A stretch of 64,000 nucleotides of DNA from Parabacteroides sp. (GCA_017481945.1 JAFUOJ010000011.1:166633-230632), one strand, 5' to 3'; positions 24,495 through 35,888 are shown, numbered from the stretch's first letter. The notes: generated by a model from the sequence alone, not told the origin. Program-made: numbers and translations.

Positions 24495-26813
24495 ATGCAA
24501 AAACAAATGAAATCAATGGTTATCGCCTTAGCGGCGTGCATGGCCATACCCGCTATGGCCCAAAAGACAGATTTGGTTAATCCAATCATCGGTACTAATG
24601 GCATGGGACACACTTTTCCTGGTGCTTGTGCTCCTTTTGGTATCGTGCAGGTAAGTCCTGATACTGATACTATTCCTCAGAACATTGACGGGGTTTACCA
24701 ACCGCGTGTTTATGAATATTGCGCAGGTTATCAGCACAAAGACAGTTCAATTGTTGGTTTTAGCCACACACACTTCAACGGTACAGGTCACTCAGATTTG
24801 GGTGATATTTTATTAATGCCTTATACAGGTGAAACTCAACTAAATCCGGGAACAGCAGAAAATCCGGATAGTGGATATCGTTCTCGCTTCAGCCATGACA
24901 CAGAGGTTTCTCATCCGGGTTATTATGAAGTTCTTTTGGCTGATGATCAAATTAAAGTACAGTTAACAGCAACTCAACGTACTGGTATTCACAAATATAC
25001 TTATCCTGCAAATCAAACAAAGAAATTAATTCTTGATTTGAATCATGGTATTTACAACTATGACGGTAAAGTACTATGGGCAAACTTACGTGTTGAGAAT
25101 GATACCTTAATCACAGGTTATCGTATTACAAACGGCTGGAGCCGAGTAAACTACACTTATTTTGCAATTTCATTCTCTCAACCAATTACGCACTATGGTT
25201 ATAAAGACTTTGGTCCGATTAAGTATGGTGGTGGTTTACGTCGTTTCCCACATGAAGAGAACTTCCCTGAAATCGGTGGTCGTCAAGTAGTTTCTTATTT
25301 TGAATTCGAAGGAGGTGCAAAACCTTTAGAAGTTAAAGTAGCTCTATCAGCAGTCGGAACAGACGGAGCAATCAAGAACTTACATGCAGAAGCTTCAGGT
25401 AAATCCTTTGATACTATTCGTAAAGAGGCAAATGAAAAATGGGAAAAAGAACTTTCTGTTATTGACGCAGAGGGGAATAACGACCAAATGACAATGCTTT
25501 ATACATCTTTGTATCACACTATGATCAATCCATCTGTTTACATGGACGTAGACGGTAGATATCGTGGTCTTGATCATAATATTCACCAGTCTAATGATTT
25601 TACAAATTACACCGTATTTTCAGTTTGGGATACTTATCGTGCACTACATCCACTATTTAATATCATCAAACGTGAAGAGAGTGTAGACATCATTAAATCT
25701 ATGATCACTCACTATCAACAAAGTGTTCATCACATGCTTCCTATTTGGTCACACATGGCTAACGAGAACTGGTGTATGAGAACTTATCACTCTGTTTCTG
25801 TATTGGCAGACGCAATCACAAAAGGTCTTCCTATTGATAAAAACGAAGCATTAAAAGCAATGATCAGCACTTCTAATGTTCCTTATTTTGACTACACCGC
25901 AGAATATAAACAATATGGTTACATTCCTTTTGAATGTTCAAAAAGTTCTTCTGCTTCTACTACATTAGAGAATGCTTTCGAAGACTGGGCTATTTATAGT
26001 ACAGCTTCCAAAATGGGAGATAAACAGACAGCTGAAATTTACAAGAAACGTGCTCTATCTTACCAGAACTTATTTAAACCAGGATTCGGTTTTGCTTGTC
26101 CTCGTTACAAAGACGGTAGTTGGAAAGAAGATTTAGATGTATTAGAAACACACCACCAAGGTTTCTTGGAAGGAAACTCTTGGAACTATTCATTCTATGT
26201 ACCACAGGCTCCTACTAACTTAATTAAGTTAATGGGTGGCGATCGTAGTTTCGTCAATAAATTAGATTCATTGTTTACAATGCATTTACCAGATAAGTTC
26301 TTTGAAAATACAGAAGATGTAAGTCGTGAAGGTTTATTAGGGACTTATGGACATGGTAATGAACCTAGCCAGCACATTCCTTATCTATATGCTTGGTCTT
26401 CACAACCGTGGAAAACTCAATATTGGGTACGTGAAATTATGAATAAGATGTATCGCAACAACATCGACGGTTTGTGTGGTAACGATGACTGTGGTCAAAT
26501 GTCTGCATGGTATATTTTCTCTGCAATGGGCTTCTATCCTGTATGTCCAGGTACAGACCAGTATATCATTGGTGCTCCTTATTTACCTTACTTAAAAGTT
26601 AATTTGGAAAATGGTAAAACATTTGAAATAAAAGCTCCGAAAGTAAGCGACAAGAACCGTTATATCAAGTCAGTAAAATTGAATGGTAAAGTTTACAACA
26701 AAGCTTATATCACCCATGATGACATTATGAATGGTGGTGAACTTATTTTCGAAATGACTTCTAAACCTAACAAGGGAAGAAAGTTAGAAAAACCTTATTC
26801 ATTGATTGATTAA
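24495..26813 (+). CDS. GH92 alpha-mannosidase, exported
   Basis: 772 residues from the ATG at 24495 (MQKQMKSMVIALAACMAIPAMAQ, a good signal peptide); an ATG at 24507 would also serve. GH92 hallmarks are present: VNPIIGTNGMGHTFPGACAPFG at the mature N-terminus, SHTHFNGTGHSDLGDI, and GNDDCGQMSAWYIFSAMGFYPVCPG (given here in parts: GNDDCGQMSAW, SAMGFYPVCPG). The family comprises calcium-dependent exo-alpha-mannosidases acting on N-glycans and similar mannosides. No SusC/SusD pair lies nearby. The next gene starts 11 bases after the stop and is likely its partner. Confidence 0.95.
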   Translation: MQKQMKSMVIALAACMAIPAMAQKTDLVNPIIGTNGMGHTFPGACAPFGIVQVSPDTDTIPQNIDGVYQPRVYEYCAGYQHKDSSIVGFSHTHFNGTGHSDLGDILLMPYTGETQLNPGTAENPDSGYRSRFSHDTEVSHPGYYEVLLADDQIKVQLTATQRTGIHKYTYPANQTKKLILDLNHGIYNYDGKVLWANLRVENDTLITGYRITNGWSRVNYTYFAISFSQPITHYGYKDFGPIKYGGGLRRFPHEENFPEIGGRQVVSYFEFEGGAKPLEVKVALSAVGTDGAIKNLHAEASGKSFDTIRKEANEKWEKELSVIDAEGNNDQMTMLYTSLYHTMINPSVYMDVDGRYRGLDHNIHQSNDFTNYTVFSVWDTYRALHPLFNIIKREESVDIIKSMITHYQQSVHHMLPIWSHMANENWCMRTYHSVSVLADAITKGLPIDKNEALKAMISTSNVPYFDYTAEYKQYGYIPFECSKSSSASTTLENAFEDWAIYSTASKMGDKQTAEIYKKRALSYQNLFKPGFGFACPRYKDGSWKEDLDVLETHHQGFLEGNSWNYSFYVPQAPTNLIKLMGGDRSFVNKLDSLFTMHLPDKFFENTEDVSREGLLGTYGHGNEPSQHIPYLYAWSSQPWKTQYWVREIMNKMYRNNIDGLCGNDDCGQMSAWYIFSAMGFYPVCPGTDQYIIGAPYLPYLKVNLENGKTFEIKAPKVSDKNRYIKSVKLNGKVYNKAYITHDDIMNGGELIFEMTSKPNKGRKLEKPYSLID

Positions 26814-26824
26814 AACGAGGTATC

Positions 26825-28477
26825 ATGAGATTATTTGTCATAAATATTCTCTCTATTATTTTAGGAGCACAGGTGTTTTTCGCCTGTGCTCCTTCTCTTA
26901 ATAAAGAGGAAAGTCCTAAACATCGGCTCATTCACAACAATGATGGAACTGATTTGTTAGGGAATCTATGGTTTAACAAACGGCCATTGACGCTTGCGGA
27001 TTTAGATTCCTGTGTGAGTATGGTTGCTAATTCTCAAGTTACAACCTATATGATTTGTACAGGGAGTAATCTATTTCACTATCGTTCTAACTATGGACGC
27101 ATATTAGGTGAAGACTTTAAAGGATTAAAACTTCGAGAATCTGATTCTATACAATATAAAACTCTTCAAACCTATTATTTAAACCATTTAAATTTAGAAA
27201 AAGAGGGAACAGATCTTATATCTTACACTCTAAAAAAGGCTAAAGAAAAAGGGTTAGAGACTTTTATCACTTGTCGATTGAATGACCTACACTTTAATGA
27301 TACAACAACAAACTGTCCTACATCCTATTCTGAATTTTGGGTACAACATCCTGAATACTGGTTAAAGGACTCTACACAAGGTTGGAATAGTGCAGGAGCT
27401 CTCAATTTTGCAATAAAGGAGGTAAGAGATTATAAATTAACCGTTATTTCTGAGCAATTAGAAAAATATGCCAATTTCGTCGATGGATATGATTTGGATT
27501 TTATGCGTTTCATCGTCTATTTCAAATCAGGAACAGGAGTAAAAAATGCCCCTCTCCTAACTCAGTTTGTCAAAGATGTCCGTAAAAAAGTCGATGAAAT
27601 ATCAGCTAAACAGAGAAGAAAAATTCTGCTTTCAGCTCGTATTGCTCCAACTGTAGAACAAAATTTAATGAAAGGCATAGATATTCGTGAATGGCTACGT
27701 TTAGGTCTATTAGATTTTATTAGTACTGGTATTCATTGGCAAGGTAACCCAGCAATGCCTGTTGCCCAATTTAAAGAGGAATTAGGTAATGATTTAAATA
27801 TTCCATTTTATAGTTCAGTAGACGATGGTGGGTATCATTATTCTCAACGAGAGACATGGTCTCACGGTATATACCGAGGTATGTGTTCACATATTCTTTC
27901 ACAAGGAGCAGACGGAATCTATCTATTCAACTATTACTTTGGTGAATTAGCCAAACACAATGGTAAATTACATTTAGAAGACGGAGGACAAGTCTGTCGT
28001 GTCATCATGCCAGAACTTCTCCAAGAATTAGGATCTTTAGAAACCCTAAAGAGACGGAACAAGATTTATGCATTGTCAGATGGAAGAATTGAATATGAAA
28101 TCAAACATAATACACCTCTTCCTTTAAATGTAAATAAATTAGAACGATCACAAGCTCAAATTTATGTAGGAGATATGGTCGAAGAGGATTATCCTCAAGA
28201 GGTTATTCTTTTTATCCGTACCAATCATCCTGCTTCTTATCAACTACTAGTCAATGGAGAAAAAGTAGAAAAAGAAATGCCTTCTTATACTCTTTTATAC
28301 GATAAAGAACGTAAATTGAAAAGAGATGAGAAAGTTTATGCTTTTATACTTCCAGAACATACTCTTAAACATGGGAATAATATTATTGAATTTCTATCAC
28401 AAGGAGAAGAGTTTACTATCAAACGAATAGAATTGGCATTGAAATACGGAGATGTTGAAACACACGGATACTTCTAA
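26825..28477 (+). CDS. Lipoprotein of unknown function with a TIM-barrel glycosidase-like look
   Basis: 550 residues. Lipobox VFFAC (Cys21). The middle shows barrel-like strands with SYTLKKAKEKGLETFITCRLND, NFVDGYDLDFMRFIVYF (an acidic pair at a strand end, as in GHL-type glycosidases) and GIHWQGNPAMPVAQF, and the C-terminal 150 residues look like a beta-sandwich. I do not recognise a named family with confidence. Placement 11 bp behind a GH92 mannosidase suggests a surface or periplasmic enzyme on the same glycan. A strong terminator follows. Confidence 0.7.
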   Translation: MRLFVINILSIILGAQVFFACAPSLNKEESPKHRLIHNNDGTDLLGNLWFNKRPLTLADLDSCVSMVANSQVTTYMICTGSNLFHYRSNYGRILGEDFKGLKLRESDSIQYKTLQTYYLNHLNLEKEGTDLISYTLKKAKEKGLETFITCRLNDLHFNDTTTNCPTSYSEFWVQHPEYWLKDSTQGWNSAGALNFAIKEVRDYKLTVISEQLEKYANFVDGYDLDFMRFIVYFKSGTGVKNAPLLTQFVKDVRKKVDEISAKQRRKILLSARIAPTVEQNLMKGIDIREWLRLGLLDFISTGIHWQGNPAMPVAQFKEELGNDLNIPFYSSVDDGGYHYSQRETWSHGIYRGMCSHILSQGADGIYLFNYYFGELAKHNGKLHLEDGGQVCRVIMPELLQELGSLETLKRRNKIYALSDGRIEYEIKHNTPLPLNVNKLERSQAQIYVGDMVEEDYPQEVILFIRTNHPASYQLLVNGEKVEKEMPSYTLLYDKERKLKRDEKVYAFILPEHTLKHGNNIIEFLSQGEEFTIKRIELALKYGDVETHGYF

Positions 28478-28479
28478 AA

Positions 28480-28516
28480 AATCACCCAAAAGTCAAGCAT
28501 AAACTTTTGGGTGATT
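28480..28516. terminator. Bidirectional rho-independent terminator
   Basis: 14 bp perfect stem AATCACCCAAAAGT (28480-28493) with ACTTTTGGGTGATT (28503-28516), 9-base loop, A-run before and T-rich after. Sits between the converging lipoprotein gene and typA. Confidence 0.87.
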
Positions 28517-28536
28517 CTTTTATAGCCATTCTATTC

Positions 28537-30333
28537 CTATCTATTTTGTCTTTTACGTTCTAATTCATCTAAGATTATTTTACGCATACGCATACTATTC
28601 GGTGTAATTTCCACATATTCATCACCTTTGATATATTCCAAAGCATCTTCCAAACTAAAAACAGTTGGAGGAGCCAACGAAACTTTATCATCAGAACCTG
28701 AAGCGCGCATATTCGTTAACTTCTTAGACTTTGTCACATTTACAACAAGATCATTATCTTTTGTATGCTCTCCCACAACCTGTCCTGCATATACTTCATC
28801 TCCAGGGGCGATGAAGAAACGTCCGCGTGATTGTAAATTATTCAATGCATAAGCATAGGCTGTACCCGTTTCCATCGCAATAATAGAACCATTTGTACGA
28901 CGTTCCATATCTCCTTTCCAAGGTTGATATTCAAGGAAACGGTGCGCCATAATAGCTTCTCCCGCAGATGCTGTCAGCACAGCATTATTCAAACCTATAA
29001 TACCACGAGAAGGGATTGTAAACTCAAGGTGCATACGATCATTTTTACTTTCCATCATCGTCATCTCACCTTTTCGTTTTGTCACCATATCAATAATACG
29101 GCTAGCACAATCCTCTGGCAAGTTTACAGTAAGTTGTTCAACCGGTTCACATTTTTCTCCATTTATTTCTTTAATAATAACTTGAGGCTGACCAACTTGC
29201 AATTCATATCCTTCACGACGCATAGTCTCAATCAAGACTGACAAATGAAGAACACCACGACCATATACCAACCATGAATCTGCCGAATCCGTCGGAACAA
29301 CACGTAAAGCTAAATTCTTATCTAACTCTTTTGTCAAACGGTCAAAAATATGGCGAGAAGTAACAAACTTACCATCCTTACCGAAAAATGGAGAGTTGTT
29401 AATTGTAAAAAGCATTGACATCGTCGGTTCATCTATTGCAATAGTTGGTAACGCTTCAGGTTCATTCGCGTCTGCAATTGTTTCACCAATTTCAAACCCT
29501 TCCACACCAATAATAGCACAGATATCTCCAGACTGAACAGAATCCACTTTTGTACGTCCCAATCCTTCAAAGACATCAATCTCTTTAATTTTGGATTTTA
29601 CCATCGAGCCATCACGTTTACATAACATGATATCTTGTCCCTCACGTAATTCTCCACGATGTACACGACCTACAGCAATACGCCCTACATATTTAGAATA
29701 ATCCAAAGAAGTAATCAACATTTGTGAAGCTCCCTCCAACACCTCTGGTTCTGGTATATACTGAATAATTGCGTCCAACAATGCTGTAATATCCTCTTTC
29801 GGCTTTTTCCAATCTTCAGACATCCAACCTTGCTTTGCAGAACCATAAATAGTTGGGAAATCCAACTGTTCTTCTGTTGCGTCTAAGTTAAACATCAAAT
29901 CAAATACCATTTCCTGTACTTCATCAGGACGGCAATTCGGTTTATCAACTTTATTAATAACAACAATTGGTTTCAATCCTAACTGAATAGCCTTTTGAAG
30001 CACAAAACGAGTCTGTGGCATTGGCCCTTCAAATGCGTCAACCAATAACAGACAACCATCTGCCATATTTAGAACACGTTCTACTTCTCCACCAAAATCA
30101 GCGTGCCCCGGAGTATCGATAATATTGATTTTATAACCTTTATAATTGATAGATACATTCTTAGCAAGAATCGTAATTCCTCGCTCGCGTTCCAAATCAT
30201 TGTTGTCCAGAAACTGATCCGGTTCTGCCTGTCCTTCACGAAAAAGCTTACCGGCTAATAACATTTTATCCACAAGCGTTGTTTTGCCGTGGTCTACGTG
30301 CGCAATAATCGCAATGTTTCTAATCTTTTGCAT
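28537..30333 (-). CDS. typA: Ribosome-associated GTPase TypA/BipA
   Basis: 598 residues. G motifs: AHVDHGKT (11-18), ERGITI (switch I), DTPGH (73-77), NKVD (127-130). Domain II and the BipA-specific C-terminal domain ([21 protein letters not shown]-type, here [18 protein letters not shown]) follow. A translational GTPase that binds 70S ribosomes and helps 50S assembly at low temperature and stress. It is divergent from rpsO. Confidence 0.97.
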   Translation of the reverse strand: MQKIRNIAIIAHVDHGKTTLVDKMLLAGKLFREGQAEPDQFLDNNDLERERGITILAKNVSINYKGYKINIIDTPGHADFGGEVERVLNMADGCLLLVDAFEGPMPQTRFVLQKAIQLGLKPIVVINKVDKPNCRPDEVQEMVFDLMFNLDATEEQLDFPTIYGSAKQGWMSEDWKKPKEDITALLDAIIQYIPEPEVLEGASQMLITSLDYSKYVGRIAVGRVHRGELREGQDIMLCKRDGSMVKSKIKEIDVFEGLGRTKVDSVQSGDICAIIGVEGFEIGETIADANEPEALPTIAIDEPTMSMLFTINNSPFFGKDGKFVTSRHIFDRLTKELDKNLALRVVPTDSADSWLVYGRGVLHLSVLIETMRREGYELQVGQPQVIIKEINGEKCEPVEQLTVNLPEDCASRIIDMVTKRKGEMTMMESKNDRMHLEFTIPSRGIIGLNNAVLTASAGEAIMAHRFLEYQPWKGDMERRTNGSIIAMETGTAYAYALNNLQSRGRFFIAPGDEVYAGQVVGEHTKDNDLVVNVTKSKKLTNMRASGSDDKVSLAPPTVFSLEDALEYIKGDEYVEITPNSMRMRKIILDELERKRQNR

Positions 30334-30354
30334 TGAAAACTAATTTACTGGCGA

Positions 30355-30362
30355 CAAAAATA
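30355..30362 (-). promoter_or_regulatory. Predicted -7 box for typA
   Basis: The minus strand reads TATTTTTG, matching TAnnTTTG, 22 bases before the typA start. Confidence 0.45.
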
Positions 30363-30424
30363 CAATAAATTTACGATATGTATATGTCAATCGTATTCCA
30401 AAATAAAAAAGAGATATAAAAAGA

Positions 30425-30455
30425 TTTGCTAATCCAAAAGGAATAACTACCTTTG
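30425..30455 (+). promoter_or_regulatory. Predicted promoter of rpsO
   Basis: TTTG at 30425-30428 and TACCTTTG at 30448-30455 form a spaced -33/-7 pair; the leader would be about 42 bases. Confidence 0.5.
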
Positions 30456-30503
30456 TCGCCGCTTAGATAACATAGTATTAATTTATTAAAGTACACAAGA
30501 ATC

Positions 30504-30773
30504 ATGTTTTTAGATTCAGCAAAGAAAAAAGAACTTTTCGAAAAGTATGGTAAATCTGCAACAGACACAGGTTCTGCAGAAAGCCAAATTGCACTGTTTA
30601 CAGTACGTATTTCACATTTGACAGAACATTTAAAGGTTAATCACAAAGACCACAGTTCAGAAAGAGCTTTGAAGATGTTGGTTGGTAAACGTCGTCGTTT
30701 ATTGGATTACCTTATCAAAACTGATATCGAAAGATATCGTTCTATCATCAAAGAACTTGGTATCAGAAAGTAA
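30504..30773 (+). CDS. rpsO: 30S ribosomal protein S15
   Basis: 89 residues, exact family length. TDTGSAESQIALFTVRI, LTEHLKVNHKDHSSERAL and GKRRRLLDYL are the conserved 16S rRNA-contact helices. Early-binding protein of the small-subunit platform. Ends before a hairpin terminator at 30800. Confidence 0.98.
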   Translation: MFLDSAKKKELFEKYGKSATDTGSAESQIALFTVRISHLTEHLKVNHKDHSSERALKMLVGKRRRLLDYLIKTDIERYRSIIKELGIRK

Positions 30774-30799
30774 AAAGTTATTTCCTCGAAAGAAGTTTA

Positions 30800-30836
30800 A
30801 AAGGATGGCCTTCTTGAAAGACCATCCTTTTTTCTT
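30800..30836 (+). terminator. Rho-independent terminator after rpsO
   Basis: Stem AAAGGATGG (30800-30808) with CCATCCTTT (30822-30830), then T-rich sequence. Confidence 0.8.
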
Positions 30837-30905
30837 TTCAAGAATAAATTATAAGTTCATAAATATCAATCATTAAATAATAAATAACAAACTATTACTT
30901 ATTAT

Positions 30906-31493
30906 ATGGGAACCAATAAAATTATCGGAGCAAAAATTAAAAGCATCCGTGAATCTAAACAACTCTCTATAGAAGAAACGGCCGAACGCTCAGGCTTAAG
31001 TATTGAACAAATTGAACGTATTGAAGGGAATATCGATTTCCCCTCTTTAGCACCTTTAATCAAAATTGCTCGTGTTTTAGGAGTACGTTTAGGAACATTC
31101 TTAGATGATCAATCTGAGTTAGGCCCCGTTGTATGCCGGAAAAAAGATAGTAACAATGAAGCGAGTGGTATCGGATTTAGCAATAACGACAGCCAAGCTC
31201 GTAAACATATGGAGTATCACTCTTTATCACAGGATAAATCAGGCCGTCACATGGAACCGTTTCTGATTGACGTTGCACCAACAGAAGAAGGTGTTAATTT
31301 CGTTCTTTCTTCTCATGAAGGGGAAGAATTTATCTATGTGATGGAAGGTGTTCTTGAAATCAATTATGGTAAGAACACCTATATCTTAGAAGAAGGTGAC
31401 AGTATCTACTATGATTCAATTGTTGCACATCACGTACATGCAGCAGCAAATAATACAGCAAAAATCCTTGGTGTCATTTATACTCCTTATTAA
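30906..31493 (+). CDS. XRE-family regulator with C-terminal cupin
   Basis: 195 residues. Helix-turn-helix about residues 8-62 ([20 protein letters not shown] then [10 protein letters not shown]), and a cupin_2 sensor fold about 115-190 ([21 protein letters not shown] then [18 protein letters not shown]). The cupin probably binds a small ligand that controls DNA binding. It is 8 bases ahead of an acyl-CoA ligase gene and most likely regulates that operon. Confidence 0.92.
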   Translation: MGTNKIIGAKIKSIRESKQLSIEETAERSGLSIEQIERIEGNIDFPSLAPLIKIARVLGVRLGTFLDDQSELGPVVCRKKDSNNEASGIGFSNNDSQARKHMEYHSLSQDKSGRHMEPFLIDVAPTEEGVNFVLSSHEGEEFIYVMEGVLEINYGKNTYILEEGDSIYYDSIVAHHVHAAANNTAKILGVIYTPY

Positions 31494-31501
31494 TTTCATC
31501 T

Positions 31502-33157
31502 ATGGCAATACAATTACAGAACAAAACGCTCGGGCAATGGATGGAATATTGGGCTGAGACAACACCCGACAAAGAATATTTAGTATATTCCGACCGAGAT
31601 TTACGCTTCACCTGGAAAGAATTCAACTCTCGTGTGGATAGAATGGCAAAGGGAATGCTCTCTATAGGGGTTAAACATGGAACCCATGTAGGGATTTGGG
31701 CAACGAATGTTCCCGATTGGCTTACATTCTTATATGCAGCCGCTAAAATTGGAGCAGTTGCCGTTACTGTCAATACCAATTATAAGCAAAGTGAATTGGA
31801 GTTTTTAGTGAAGGACGCAGACATCCATACACTATGCATTACAGATGGAGTCTTCGACGGAAGTTATATCGACATGGTATATACTATGCTCCCTGAGTTA
31901 AAAGAATCACAACGAGGATTCCTTAAAAGCGAACGTTTCCCAGTCCTAAAAAATGTTGTCTACATCGGACAAGAAAAGTTCAGAGGGATGTATAATACCC
32001 CTGAATTACTCTTATTGGGAGAAAACATTGATGACAATACATTAATCGAAGCTAAGAAATTAGTAGAGCCACATGATGTTGTTAATATGCAATACACTTC
32101 AGGGACTACAGGCTTTCCCAAAGGAGTTATGTTAACACACTACAACATTGCCAACAATGGTTTACTAACAGGTGAACATATGAAATTCACTTCGAAGGAT
32201 AAACTTTGTTGTTGTGTCCCACTATTTCATTGCTTCGGTGTCGTATTAGCTTCTATGAACGTATTAACACATGGTTGTACGCAGGTAATGGTAGAGAAAT
32301 TCGACCCTCTAGTTGTCTTAGCTTCCATTCATAAAGAACGCTGTACAGCACTTTATGGTGTACCAACAATGTTCATTGCCGAACTAAATCACCCCATGTT
32401 CAATATGTTCGATCTTACCTCCCTGCGAACAGGTATCATGGCAGGTTCTCTCTGTCCTATTGAACTAATGAAGCAGGTAGAAGAAAAAATGTTCATGCGT
32501 GTTACCAGTGTGTACGGTTTAACCGAGACATCTCCTGGTATGACTCACTCTCGCATAGATGATCCGGAAGAAGTTCGTTATACCACAGTCGGCCATGACT
32601 ATGAATATACCGAAGTCCGTGTTATTGATCCTGAAACAGGCGAAGAATGTCCAGTTGGTGTACAGGGAGAAATGTGTAACCGAGGTTATAACACAATGAA
32701 GGGGTACTACAATAATCCTACAGCAACAGCAGAAATTATTGATAAAGATGGATTCCTACATAGCGGAGATTTAGGGGTCAAAGATGAAAATGGGAATTAT
32801 CGAATTACCGGGCGTATTAAAGATATGATTATCCGAGGTGGTGAAAATATTTATCCTCGCGAATTAGAAGAATTTTTATATCATTTAGAAGGTGTAAAAG
32901 ATGTACAAGTGGCAGCTGTTCCTTCTAAAAAATATGGAGAAGAAGTAGGTGCTTTCATTATTTTACATGAGGGAGTAACCATGACAGAGGATATCGTAAA
33001 GGATTTCTGCCGAGGAAAGATCGCACGTCACAAAATACCTAAATATATCTTCTTTGTTGATACATTTCCTATGACAGGTAGTGGAAAGATTCAAAAGTTC
33101 AAGTTGAAAGATTTATCACTTCAACTTTTAGCAGAAAAAGGTATTATTCCTGTATAA
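31502..33157 (+). CDS. AMP-forming acyl-CoA synthetase (fatty acid-CoA ligase-like)
   Basis: 551 residues. ANL superfamily: the P-loop [16 protein letters not shown] near residue 200, [14 protein letters not shown] (A5), [39 protein letters not shown] (A7-A8, in parts [21 protein letters not shown]) and the C-terminal lysine in [11 protein letters not shown]. It activates a carboxylic acid with ATP and CoA; chain length cannot be told. Coupled to the XRE-cupin regulator. Confidence 0.92.
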   Translation: MAIQLQNKTLGQWMEYWAETTPDKEYLVYSDRDLRFTWKEFNSRVDRMAKGMLSIGVKHGTHVGIWATNVPDWLTFLYAAAKIGAVAVTVNTNYKQSELEFLVKDADIHTLCITDGVFDGSYIDMVYTMLPELKESQRGFLKSERFPVLKNVVYIGQEKFRGMYNTPELLLLGENIDDNTLIEAKKLVEPHDVVNMQYTSGTTGFPKGVMLTHYNIANNGLLTGEHMKFTSKDKLCCCVPLFHCFGVVLASMNVLTHGCTQVMVEKFDPLVVLASIHKERCTALYGVPTMFIAELNHPMFNMFDLTSLRTGIMAGSLCPIELMKQVEEKMFMRVTSVYGLTETSPGMTHSRIDDPEEVRYTTVGHDYEYTEVRVIDPETGEECPVGVQGEMCNRGYNTMKGYYNNPTATAEIIDKDGFLHSGDLGVKDENGNYRITGRIKDMIIRGGENIYPRELEEFLYHLEGVKDVQVAAVPSKKYGEEVGAFIILHEGVTMTEDIVKDFCRGKIARHKIPKYIFFVDTFPMTGSGKIQKFKLKDLSLQLLAEKGIIPV

Positions 33158-33180
33158 AGAACATACCTTTACATACAAAG

Positions 33181-33217
33181 AAAAGGAGCTTTTACCATTT
33201 AAAAGTTCCTTTTTCTT
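33181..33217 (+). terminator. Rho-independent terminator after the acyl-CoA ligase
   Basis: Stem AAAAGGAGCTTTT (33181-33193) with AAAAGTTCCTTTT (33201-33213; one G-T pair), 7-base loop and T-rich tail. Confidence 0.72.
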
Positions 33218-33248
33218 TCTTAGAAAACTGAATCCCACCAAATATTAC

Positions 33249-33256
33249 TACCTTTG
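33249..33256 (+). promoter_or_regulatory. Predicted -7 box for ahcY
   Basis: TACCTTTG matches TAnnTTTG. It overlaps the TTG of the longest ahcY frame (33254), so that start is excluded. Confidence 0.5.
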
Positions 33257-33286
33257 TGTCATAATACATATATTAGAATATTCTCT

Positions 33287-34705
33287 ATGTCACAATTATT
33301 TCCAACTAATCTGCCTTATAAAGTAGCAGATATGAGTTTAGCAGAATTCGGTCGTAAAGAAATTGAAATCGCTGAACACGAAATGCCGGGACTTATGGCA
33401 CTTCGTAAGAAGTATGCTGAACAAAAACCCTTGAAAGGGGCACGTATCACTGGCTCACTGCACATGACCATTCAAACAGCAGTGTTAATCGAAACATTAG
33501 TTGCGTTAGGAGCCGATGTTCGCTGGGCAAGTTGTAATATATTCTCTACCCAAGACCACGCTGCTGCTGCAATCGCAGCAGACGGAGTTCCCGTTTTTGC
33601 CTGGAAAGGCGAATCATTAGAAGAATATTGGTGGTGTACAGATATGGCACTTCGTTTCCCTGATGGTAAAGGACCACACATGATTGTAGATGATGGTGGA
33701 GATGCCTCTCTATTAGTCCACATGGGGTACAGAGCTGAAAATAATGCAGAAACGATCAATCGTAAAGGTAATAATCACGAAGAACAAGTCATCCTTGATA
33801 CACTTAATCGTATCTTAATCGAAGATAATACTCGTTGGCATCGTACAATTGCTGACATGAAAGGGGTTTCCGAGGAAACGACTACCGGAGTACATCGTTT
33901 ATACCAAATGATGGAAAAAGGAGAATTATTAGTACCAGCTATAAATGTAAACGACTCTGTTACCAAATCAAAATTTGATAACCTATACGGTTGTCGGGAA
34001 TCATTAGCAGATGGAATCAAACGAGCTACAGATGTTATGATTGCGGGGAAAGTCGTAGTTGTTGCTGGTTATGGTGATGTTGGTAAAGGATGTTCACATT
34101 CTATGCGCTCTTACGGTGCACGTGTCTTAGTCACAGAAATCGATCCCATTTGTGCTTTACAAGCCGCAATGGAAGGTTTTGAAGTAACGACAATGGAAGA
34201 GGCTGTAAAAGAAGGTAATATATTTGTTACGACTACTGGAAATTGTGACATTATTACTATCGAACACATGGCGCAGATGAAAGACCAAGCAATCGTTTGT
34301 AATATTGGCCATTTTGACAATGAGATTCAAGTTGATAAACTAATCAACTATCCAAACATTAAACATACAAACATCAAACCCCAAGTTGATAAATATACTT
34401 TTCCTACTGGAAACTCTATCTTCTTACTAGCAGAAGGTCGTTTAGTCAACTTAGGTTGTGCAACAGGTCACCCATCATTTGTAATGAGCAACTCATTTAC
34501 AAATCAAGTATTAGCTCAAATGGATCTATGGACAATGCCTTACGAAGTAGGTGTTTATCGTTTACCTAAACGTTTAGACGAAGAAGTAGCTCGTCTACAT
34601 TTAGAACGTATTGGTGTCAAATTGTCAAAATTAACACAAAAACAGGCTGATTATATAGGTGTTCCTGTCGAAGGACCGTACAAGGCTGAACATTATAGAT
34701 ATTAA
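33287..34705 (+). CDS. ahcY: Adenosylhomocysteinase
   Basis: 472 residues from the ATG at 33287 ([27 protein letters not shown]). [19 protein letters not shown]-type substrate site (here [18 protein letters not shown]), the NAD-binding [13 protein letters not shown], and the C-terminal KAEHYRY motif contributing to NAD binding. Hydrolyses S-adenosylhomocysteine to adenosine and homocysteine, keeping methylation going. I see no SAH or SAM riboswitch in the short leader. A weak A-rich/T-rich hairpin (about 34711-34745) follows. Confidence 0.97.
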   Translation: MSQLFPTNLPYKVADMSLAEFGRKEIEIAEHEMPGLMALRKKYAEQKPLKGARITGSLHMTIQTAVLIETLVALGADVRWASCNIFSTQDHAAAAIAADGVPVFAWKGESLEEYWWCTDMALRFPDGKGPHMIVDDGGDASLLVHMGYRAENNAETINRKGNNHEEQVILDTLNRILIEDNTRWHRTIADMKGVSEETTTGVHRLYQMMEKGELLVPAINVNDSVTKSKFDNLYGCRESLADGIKRATDVMIAGKVVVVAGYGDVGKGCSHSMRSYGARVLVTEIDPICALQAAMEGFEVTTMEEAVKEGNIFVTTTGNCDIITIEHMAQMKDQAIVCNIGHFDNEIQVDKLINYPNIKHTNIKPQVDKYTFPTGNSIFLLAEGRLVNLGCATGHPSFVMSNSFTNQVLAQMDLWTMPYEVGVYRLPKRLDEEVARLHLERIGVKLSKLTQKQADYIGVPVEGPYKAEHYRY

Positions 34706-34756
34706 AACAAAGAGGGGGAGAAAACTTTTTAACCTCCCCTTTTAATCTTCATTTTT

Positions 34757-35875
34757 ATGAGAATAGCAATTCTTTCTCCTTTTTATCCTTACCGTGGTGG
34801 TATTGCCCAATTTAGTGCAATGTTTTATACTGAATTAAAAAAAGAAGGTCACATTGTACAAGCTTTTAATTTTAAACGCTTATACCCAGATTTCCTTTTT
34901 CCAGGAAAAACTCAATATGTAGAAAAAGGAGACAAAGCCATTGCTATAGAAAGCCAACGTCTTTTAGATAGTATCAATCCACTCTCTTATTTTCAGACAG
35001 TTCAAGCCCTACAAAAATTCAAACCGGAAGTATTAATTATAAGTTATTGGATGTCTTTCTTTGTTCCTGGATATGCACATATTGCGAACAGAATGAAAAA
35101 ATATTGTAAGGTTATTACATTAATTCATAACGCAATACCTCACGAACCTAAGTTTTTTGACCGACCAATGGCCAAATTATTTTTTAAACAATGTCATGGT
35201 TTTATCGTATTAAGCGATATTGTCCGAGACGATTTATTAAAACTCTATCCTAAAGCTCAATATATACAAAATCCTCATCCTCTATACAACCATTTTGGAG
35301 TTCCAATTGATAAAAGAATAGCCTGTGATAAAATACATATTCCAAATAATAAAAAGAATCTATTATTTTTTGGATTGATTCGAGATTACAAAGGGTTAGA
35401 TTTGTTAATTGAGGCTATTAATATTTTAGACAATTCTTACCAACTGATTATTGTAGGAGAATGTTATGGCTCTTTTGAAAAGTATCAAAAACAGATTAAT
35501 AATTCCCCTGCTAAAGGACGTATTTTTGTTTATAATTATTATATCAGCGATGATGATATACCTTTATTCTTTTCCGCTGCAGATGCTTTAGTTTTACCTT
35601 ATCGATCAGCTACCCAAAGTGGTGTCGTATCTATTGCTTACCATTACAATTTACCAATGGTTAGTACACCTGTAGGAGATTTTTCTCAGAGTATTGCAAA
35701 ACCGGGAACCGGTATTGTTGTACCAGAAATATCAGTATCTGCATTAGCAAAAGGTATTCAATCCTTATTCACGGAAGAAACATTGAATTCAATCTCAAAG
35801 CAAATAAAAAAAGAGAAAGTAGCTCTTTCATGGGGAACTTTCACAAAAAAACTACTCTCTTTTATAAGAAGATAA
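34757..35875 (+). CDS. Glycosyltransferase family 4
   Basis: 372 residues, GT-B fold. N-terminal YPYRGGIAQFSAMFYTELKKEGH with the glycine-rich acceptor loop; C-terminal nucleotide-sugar part with LFFGLIRDYKGLDLLIEA, FFSAADALVLPYRSATQSGVVSIAYHY (in parts: FFSAADALVLPYR, QSGVVSIAYHY). Retaining transferase for a surface glycan; donor and acceptor unknown. Stands alone on the plus strand between ahcY and the converging YfhO gene. Confidence 0.87.
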   Translation: MRIAILSPFYPYRGGIAQFSAMFYTELKKEGHIVQAFNFKRLYPDFLFPGKTQYVEKGDKAIAIESQRLLDSINPLSYFQTVQALQKFKPEVLIISYWMSFFVPGYAHIANRMKKYCKVITLIHNAIPHEPKFFDRPMAKLFFKQCHGFIVLSDIVRDDLLKLYPKAQYIQNPHPLYNHFGVPIDKRIACDKIHIPNNKKNLLFFGLIRDYKGLDLLIEAINILDNSYQLIIVGECYGSFEKYQKQINNSPAKGRIFVYNYYISDDDIPLFFSAADALVLPYRSATQSGVVSIAYHYNLPMVSTPVGDFSQSIAKPGTGIVVPEISVSALAKGIQSLFTEETLNSISKQIKKEKVALSWGTFTKKLLSFIRR

Positions 35876-35888
35876 TATAAATTTATTT

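Noticed and set aside
33160-33290. SAM or SAH riboswitch before ahcY
   Set aside because: The predicted leader is only about 25 bases and holds no structure beyond the preceding terminator.
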